Source of the DNA: Acidobacteriaceae bacterium
Lineage (GTDB): Bacteria; Acidobacteriota; Terriglobia; Terriglobales; Acidobacteriaceae
Direction of reading: 5' to 3'
NCBI GenBank assembly: GCA_003139975.1
Contig: PLHN01000484.1
Location: 1 to 7,698 of the forward strand
Length of the DNA: 7,698 bases
A program made the translations under genes and the position numbers. Below, one piece after another: positions 5,436 through 7,698 of this stretch (the stretch's first letter is position 1; each line of letters starts with the position of its first letter). The notes beneath the pieces were generated by a model. It made no database searches, had not been told where the DNA came from, and saw only the letters and a program-made list of their open reading frames with translations.

Positions 5436-6176
5436 ATGGCGACAGCAACGGATATCAGCATATTGGAAGCGCAGAAGCGCGAACCGGGAAATAAGAATGC
5501 GGCACGCAGGGTACGCGTGGGCGGAAAAATTCCGGCAGTTTTGTATGGCAGCGGGAGTGCAACGGCGTCGCTTGCGGTGGATCCGCGGCAGGTGCTGCGG
5601 ATTCTGCGCTCCGAGAGCGGGCACAACACGATTTTCGACCTGGCGCTCGACAGCAATCGGGTGAAGGCCATGATCGTCGACTGGCAGTTTGAGCCGATCA
5701 AAGGGCGGTTGCTGCACGTGGACATGCAGCGCATCGCCATGGACAAGAAGCTCACGGTTACGGTGCCGATCGTGCTGAAGGGCGAAGCCGTCGGCGTGAA
5801 GCAAGAAGGCGGCATTCTGGAGCAACTGTTGCGCGAGATCGAGATCGAGTGCCTGCCGGCGGATATTCCGAAGTCCATCGATGTGGATATCAGCCACCTG
5901 GTTTTTGGCGTGGAAGTACGCGTCGAGAACGTGCCTCATAGCGACAAATTGAAGTTCCTGACCGATCCGCATCAGATGATCGCGCACATCACTTCGGTGA
6001 AGGAAGAAGTGGTGGCTACGCCTGAAGCTGCCGCCGAGGCTGCGGGAGCCGCTCCGGCTGAGCCCGAAGTTATCAAGAAGGGCAAGCAGGAAGTGGAAGG
6101 TGAAGAAGGGGCAGCCGAGGACGATAAGGGTAAGGCGAAAGCGGAGCCCAAGGCTGAGAAGAAAGAGAAGAAGTGA
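5436..6176 (+). CDS. rplY: 50S ribosomal protein bL25, CTC/TL5 (general stress protein) form
   Basis: Binds 5S rRNA at the central protuberance of the 50S subunit. The N-terminal L25 domain covers about 4-95, with GGKIPAVLYG (29-38) and PIKGRLLHVDMQRI (87-100) as diagnostic motifs. The C-terminal TL5/CTC beta domain covers about 101-187 (PIVLKGEAVGVKQEGGILEQ, ECLPADIP, LTDPHQMIAHI). This is the two-domain form, not the short single-domain E. coli form. A disordered tail follows (about 191-246), first Ala/Glu/Pro-rich and then alternating Glu and Lys, ending in a Lys-rich cluster. An AGGA eight bases before the ATG is a good ribosome-binding site. A GC hairpin lies just past the stop. Confidence 0.96.
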   Translation: MATATDISILEAQKREPGNKNAARRVRVGGKIPAVLYGSGSATASLAVDPRQVLRILRSESGHNTIFDLALDSNRVKAMIVDWQFEPIKGRLLHVDMQRIAMDKKLTVTVPIVLKGEAVGVKQEGGILEQLLREIEIECLPADIPKSIDVDISHLVFGVEVRVENVPHSDKLKFLTDPHQMIAHITSVKEEVVATPEAAAEAAGAAPAEPEVIKKGKQEVEGEEGAAEDDKGKAKAEPKAEKKEKK

Positions 6177-6184
6177 CGGCGTTT

Positions 6185-6204
6185 GGCGGGCATTTGAGCC
6201 CGCC
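6185..6204 (+). terminator. GC-rich hairpin after rplY, no T-tract
   Basis: GGCGGGC / GCCCGCC form a perfect 7-bp stem around ATTTGA, starting 8 bp after the rplY stop. The sequence after it is GCCGTCATCC, with no run of T, so this is not a classical intrinsic terminator. It may be a transcript 3'-end stabiliser or an attenuating structure before pth. Confidence 0.4.
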
Positions 6205-6208
6205 GCCG

Positions 6209-6287
6209 TCATCCTGAGCGGAGCGAAGGATCTGCTGCGAGCTTCGAGCCGCGTGCTAGGAGCCAACAGCTAGAGGCTAAGAGCTGA
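6209..6287. repeat. Intergenic repeat cluster between rplY and pth
   Basis: Two parts. First, TCATCCTGAGCGGAGCGAAG continuing to GATCTGC (6209-6234), with ATCCT (6211-6215) complementary to AGGAT (6227-6231); from memory this resembles a widespread intergenic repeat whose spurious translation contains SFAPLRMT. Second, GCT/AGC-rich words at 6239-6287: GAGCTTCGAGCC, GCTAGGAGCC, CAGCTAGAGGC, TAAGAGCTG. The cluster runs to within 6 bases of the pth start and supplies its leader. Confidence 0.55.
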
Positions 6288-6292
6288 TCTGC

Positions 6293-6874
6293 GTGAAACT
6301 GATCGTCGGTTTGGGCAATCCCGGAATCGAATACCAGTTCACGCCGCACAATCTCGGCTTTTTGACGATCGATCGGATCGCAAACGACCTTGGGGTTGAA
6401 GTAAGGAATCGCCAGTGCCGCGCACTAACGGCGCGGGCCATGCTCGCAGGTACGCCAGTGGTGCTGGCGAAGCCGGAAACCTTCATGAATCTGAGTGGGC
6501 TTTCGGTGATGGAGTTGGTGGCAGAACATCAGGTGGATGTGAAGTCGGACCTGATTGTGATTTACGACGAGCTCGACCTGCCCTTCGGTGCGATTCGCAT
6601 TCGGCAGCGGGGCGGGACGGCGGGGCACAACGGAATGGAATCCATTCTGGGTGCGCTGGCCACGGATGAGTTCCTGCGGATACGGTTGGGGATTGCGCCC
6701 GAGCGGAAGGTAAGCGATGGCGCCAAGTTTGTTCTGACGCCGTTTCGCAAAGCGCAGGGCGCGACTGTGGACGAAATGCTCGACGCGGCGGCGCAGGCAG
6801 TGGACGTGATTTTGAAGGAAGGTCCGGCAGCGGCGATGAATCGGTTCAATCGCAAGAGTGAGCCGGAAGAGTAA
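6293..6874 (+). CDS. pth: Peptidyl-tRNA hydrolase
   Basis: Cleaves the ester bond of peptidyl-tRNAs released prematurely from ribosomes, recycling tRNA in the cytoplasm. At 193 residues it has the normal length of bacterial Pth. The motifs are complete: GLGNPG (6-11, Asn9), the catalytic His19 in TPHNLGF, PETFMNLSG (61-69, Asn66), the YDELDLPFG signature with Asp92, and GGTAGHNGM (107-115, Asn113). These sit one position before E. coli Asn10, His20, Asp93 and Asn114. It ends NRFN plus a short acidic tail. The start is GTG with no strong Shine-Dalgarno sequence; it is fixed by the conserved KLIVGLGNPG immediately after it. It lies 116 bp after rplY. Confidence 0.96.
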   Translation: MKLIVGLGNPGIEYQFTPHNLGFLTIDRIANDLGVEVRNRQCRALTARAMLAGTPVVLAKPETFMNLSGLSVMELVAEHQVDVKSDLIVIYDELDLPFGAIRIRQRGGTAGHNGMESILGALATDEFLRIRLGIAPERKVSDGAKFVLTPFRKAQGATVDEMLDAAAQAVDVILKEGPAAAMNRFNRKSEPEE

Positions 6875-6879
6875 GCGCG

Positions 6880-6960
6880 AGTCGATTGTCGTTGGTCGTT
6901 GGCAAAACTCTCACGGTTATCAGCGAGTGACGAACGACGAACGACTAACGACCAGCGACT
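6880..6960. repeat. Imperfect inverted repeat of GTCGTT words upstream of rpsF
   Basis: The 21-base left arm (6880-6900) matches the reverse complement of 6940-6960 at 18 of 21 positions. Both arms are tandem degenerate GTCGTT/GTCGTTG words (ACGAACG on the right). A small internal ACTC/GAGT stem (6907-6910 with 6925-6928) lies in the middle. It starts 5 bp after the pth stop and fills most of the leader of rpsF. It could fold in the mRNA, but I do not see the conserved features of the S6:S18 autoregulatory leader. Confidence 0.7.
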
Positions 6961-6985
6961 GTAGCAGAGATTTTGGAGAAAACGC

Positions 6986-7429
6986 ATGAATCGTAGCTAT
7001 GAAGTGATGTTCATCGTCCGGCCGGATATGGTGGACGAGGATCTGAATAAGTTGATCTCGACCCTGGAGTCGTCGGTGACTTCCGGCGGCGGTACGGCCA
7101 AGAGCGAGGTCTGGGGCAAGCGACGGCTCGCCTATAAGGTTGCCAAATTCAACGACGGGATCTTTGTGCTTTTCATGATGGAAGGCCCGGGCGCCCTTGT
7201 CCACGAAGTGGAACGTCGGCTACGGGTGACCGAGCAGGTGATCAAGTTCATTACCGTGCGCACTGACGAGGAACTGAAGCGGCTGGATAAGGTGAAGAAG
7301 CTGCGTGACTCGCGCAAGAAGATGAGCGCAGTAGCGCCCGCGCCTGCTCCCACACCTGCTCCTGCTCCCGTACCTTCCGCTCCGGTGACGCCGGAGGCGG
7401 GTCCCGAGCCCGCGCCGACTACGGTCTAA
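6986..7429 (+). CDS. rpsF: 30S ribosomal protein bS6 with Pro/Ala-rich tail
   Basis: Part of the 30S platform, where it pairs with bS18. The conserved core (1-100) starts RSYEVMFIVRPD (3-14) and has SEVWGKRRLAYKVAKFNDGIF (40-60) and the RRLRVTEQVIKFITVRTDE stretch (77-95), all typical of bS6. A basic segment (97-113) is followed by a tail of about 34 residues that is nearly all Pro, Ala, Val and Thr (114-147). It does not resemble the glutamate tail extended by RimK in E. coli. TGGAG, 8 bases before the ATG, is a clear ribosome-binding site. rpsR follows 97 bp later without an intervening ssb or priB gene. Confidence 0.96.
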   Translation: MNRSYEVMFIVRPDMVDEDLNKLISTLESSVTSGGGTAKSEVWGKRRLAYKVAKFNDGIFVLFMMEGPGALVHEVERRLRVTEQVIKFITVRTDEELKRLDKVKKLRDSRKKMSAVAPAPAPTPAPAPVPSAPVTPEAGPEPAPTTV

Positions 7430-7436
7430 GTAGAAA

Positions 7437-7486
7437 GTGGGGACGGGGTTTTGCCCCGTCCAGGCGCGGCAGAGCCCCGCCTCCAC
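7437..7486. repeat. Double-palindrome (BIME-like) element between rpsF and rpsR
   Basis: Two hairpins lie side by side: GGACGGGG / CCCCGTCC around TTTTG (7441-7461), and GGCG-C-GGC / GCC-C-CGCC around AGA (7463-7481). In addition, GTGGGGACGGGG (7437-7448) can pair with CCCCGCCTCCAC (7475-7486) with one mismatch and one wobble, giving a competing long-range fold. There is no T-tract, so it is probably a repeat, not a terminator, though it lies within a ribosomal protein transcript. Confidence 0.75.
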
Positions 7487-7526
7487 ACAACTTTTCGAAA
7501 CTGTGTTAGGGAATTTAAGGAGCACT

Positions 7527-7698
7527 ATGGCAGAAGAAACGAAGGCACCAAGCGCCCCAGCGGAAACAAGCGGTGGTGGAACTCGCAGCGAACGCCCGGA
7601 GCGTAGCGACCGCGGCCCGCGTGGTCCTCGTCCGGGCGGCGGCCCGGGCGGTCCCCGCGAGGGCGGGCGCAAGTATTTCCGGCGCAAGAAGGTTTGCA
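7527..7698 (+). CDS. rpsR: 30S ribosomal protein bS18, N-terminal part, with Arg/Gly-rich extension (cut by window end)
   Basis: Only 57 codons are present before the window ends. Residues 49-57 (KYFRRKKVC) match the start of the bS18 core (E. coli begins ARYFRRRKFC). The preceding residues are an extension of about 46 residues. It begins with an acidic/Ala-Pro part (1-15), then becomes Arg/Gly/Pro-rich (20-48, RGPRGPRPGGGPGGPREGG), which should be disordered and strongly basic. AAGGAG four bases before the ATG is a strong ribosome-binding site and supports this upstream start. bS18 binds bS6 on the 30S platform. The usual continuation of this operon would be rplI, outside the window. Confidence 0.9.
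   Translation, partial: MAEETKAPSAPAETSGGGTRSERPERSDRGPRGPRPGGGPGGPREGGRKYFRRKKVC

Noticed and set aside
5370..6266. A 298-codon open frame on the minus strand covering all of rplY
   Set aside because: It lies wholly opposite a strongly conserved ribosomal protein gene, and its start falls in an intergenic repeat whose translation (SFAPLRMT) is a known type of spurious peptide. No family motif is visible.
6880..6985. S6:S18 autoregulatory leader before rpsF
   Set aside because: The leader is dominated by the GTCGTT inverted repeat, and I could not find the conserved bulged stem known for that motif. A covariance-model search would be decisive.

Overview
The window reads as chromosomal, GC-rich bacterial DNA. 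The best guess is Acidobacteriota (Terriglobia-like). This is an inference from four things: the order ispE / tRNA-Gln / prs / rplY (CTC form) / pth / rpsF / rpsR; the low-complexity tails on the ribosomal proteins; weak or absent Shine-Dalgarno sequences on several genes; and gene gaps packed with short palindromic repeats. No phage, plasmid, transposase or CRISPR genes are visible.

Layout. Bases 1-194 hold no gene I can support, only a strong minus-strand terminator with a UUCG loop (131-161). Bases 195-1415 (minus) encode a secreted or membrane-anchored S41 carboxyl-terminal-processing-protease homologue in which both catalytic residues are replaced, so it is predicted to be a pseudoprotease. 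A 308-bp gap (1416-1723) carries a long inverted repeat. An ankyrin-repeat gene (1724-2404, minus) and a MarR-family regulator (2482-2922, plus) diverge from a 77-bp control region. That region contains a consensus sigma70 promoter facing the ankyrin gene and two matching operator-like palindromes 52 bp apart. From 3065 to the right edge all genes lie on the plus strand: ispE (isoprenoid precursor synthesis), tRNA-Gln(TTG), prs (PRPP synthetase), rplY/ctc (bL25), pth (peptidyl-tRNA hydrolase), rpsF (bS6), and the first 57 codons of rpsR (bS18).

How they work together. The right half is a housekeeping block for translation and precursor supply. Prs makes PRPP for nucleotides, bL25 binds 5S rRNA, Pth recycles peptidyl-tRNA, and bS6/bS18 are partners on the 30S platform. 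The MarR/ankyrin pair looks like a self-contained regulated unit whose inducer and target are unknown.

Most notable observations: (1) the S41 homologue with Ser-to-Gly and Lys-to-Asp changes at the catalytic dyad; (2) the MarR-type operator pair around a consensus promoter; (3) a 22-bp perfect palindrome inside ispE that coincides with a 16-residue in-frame insertion and resembles intergenic palindromes elsewhere in the window; (4) several gene gaps filled with imperfect inverted repeats built from short reiterated words, each gap using its own word set. I see no multi-gene defence or biosynthetic system.
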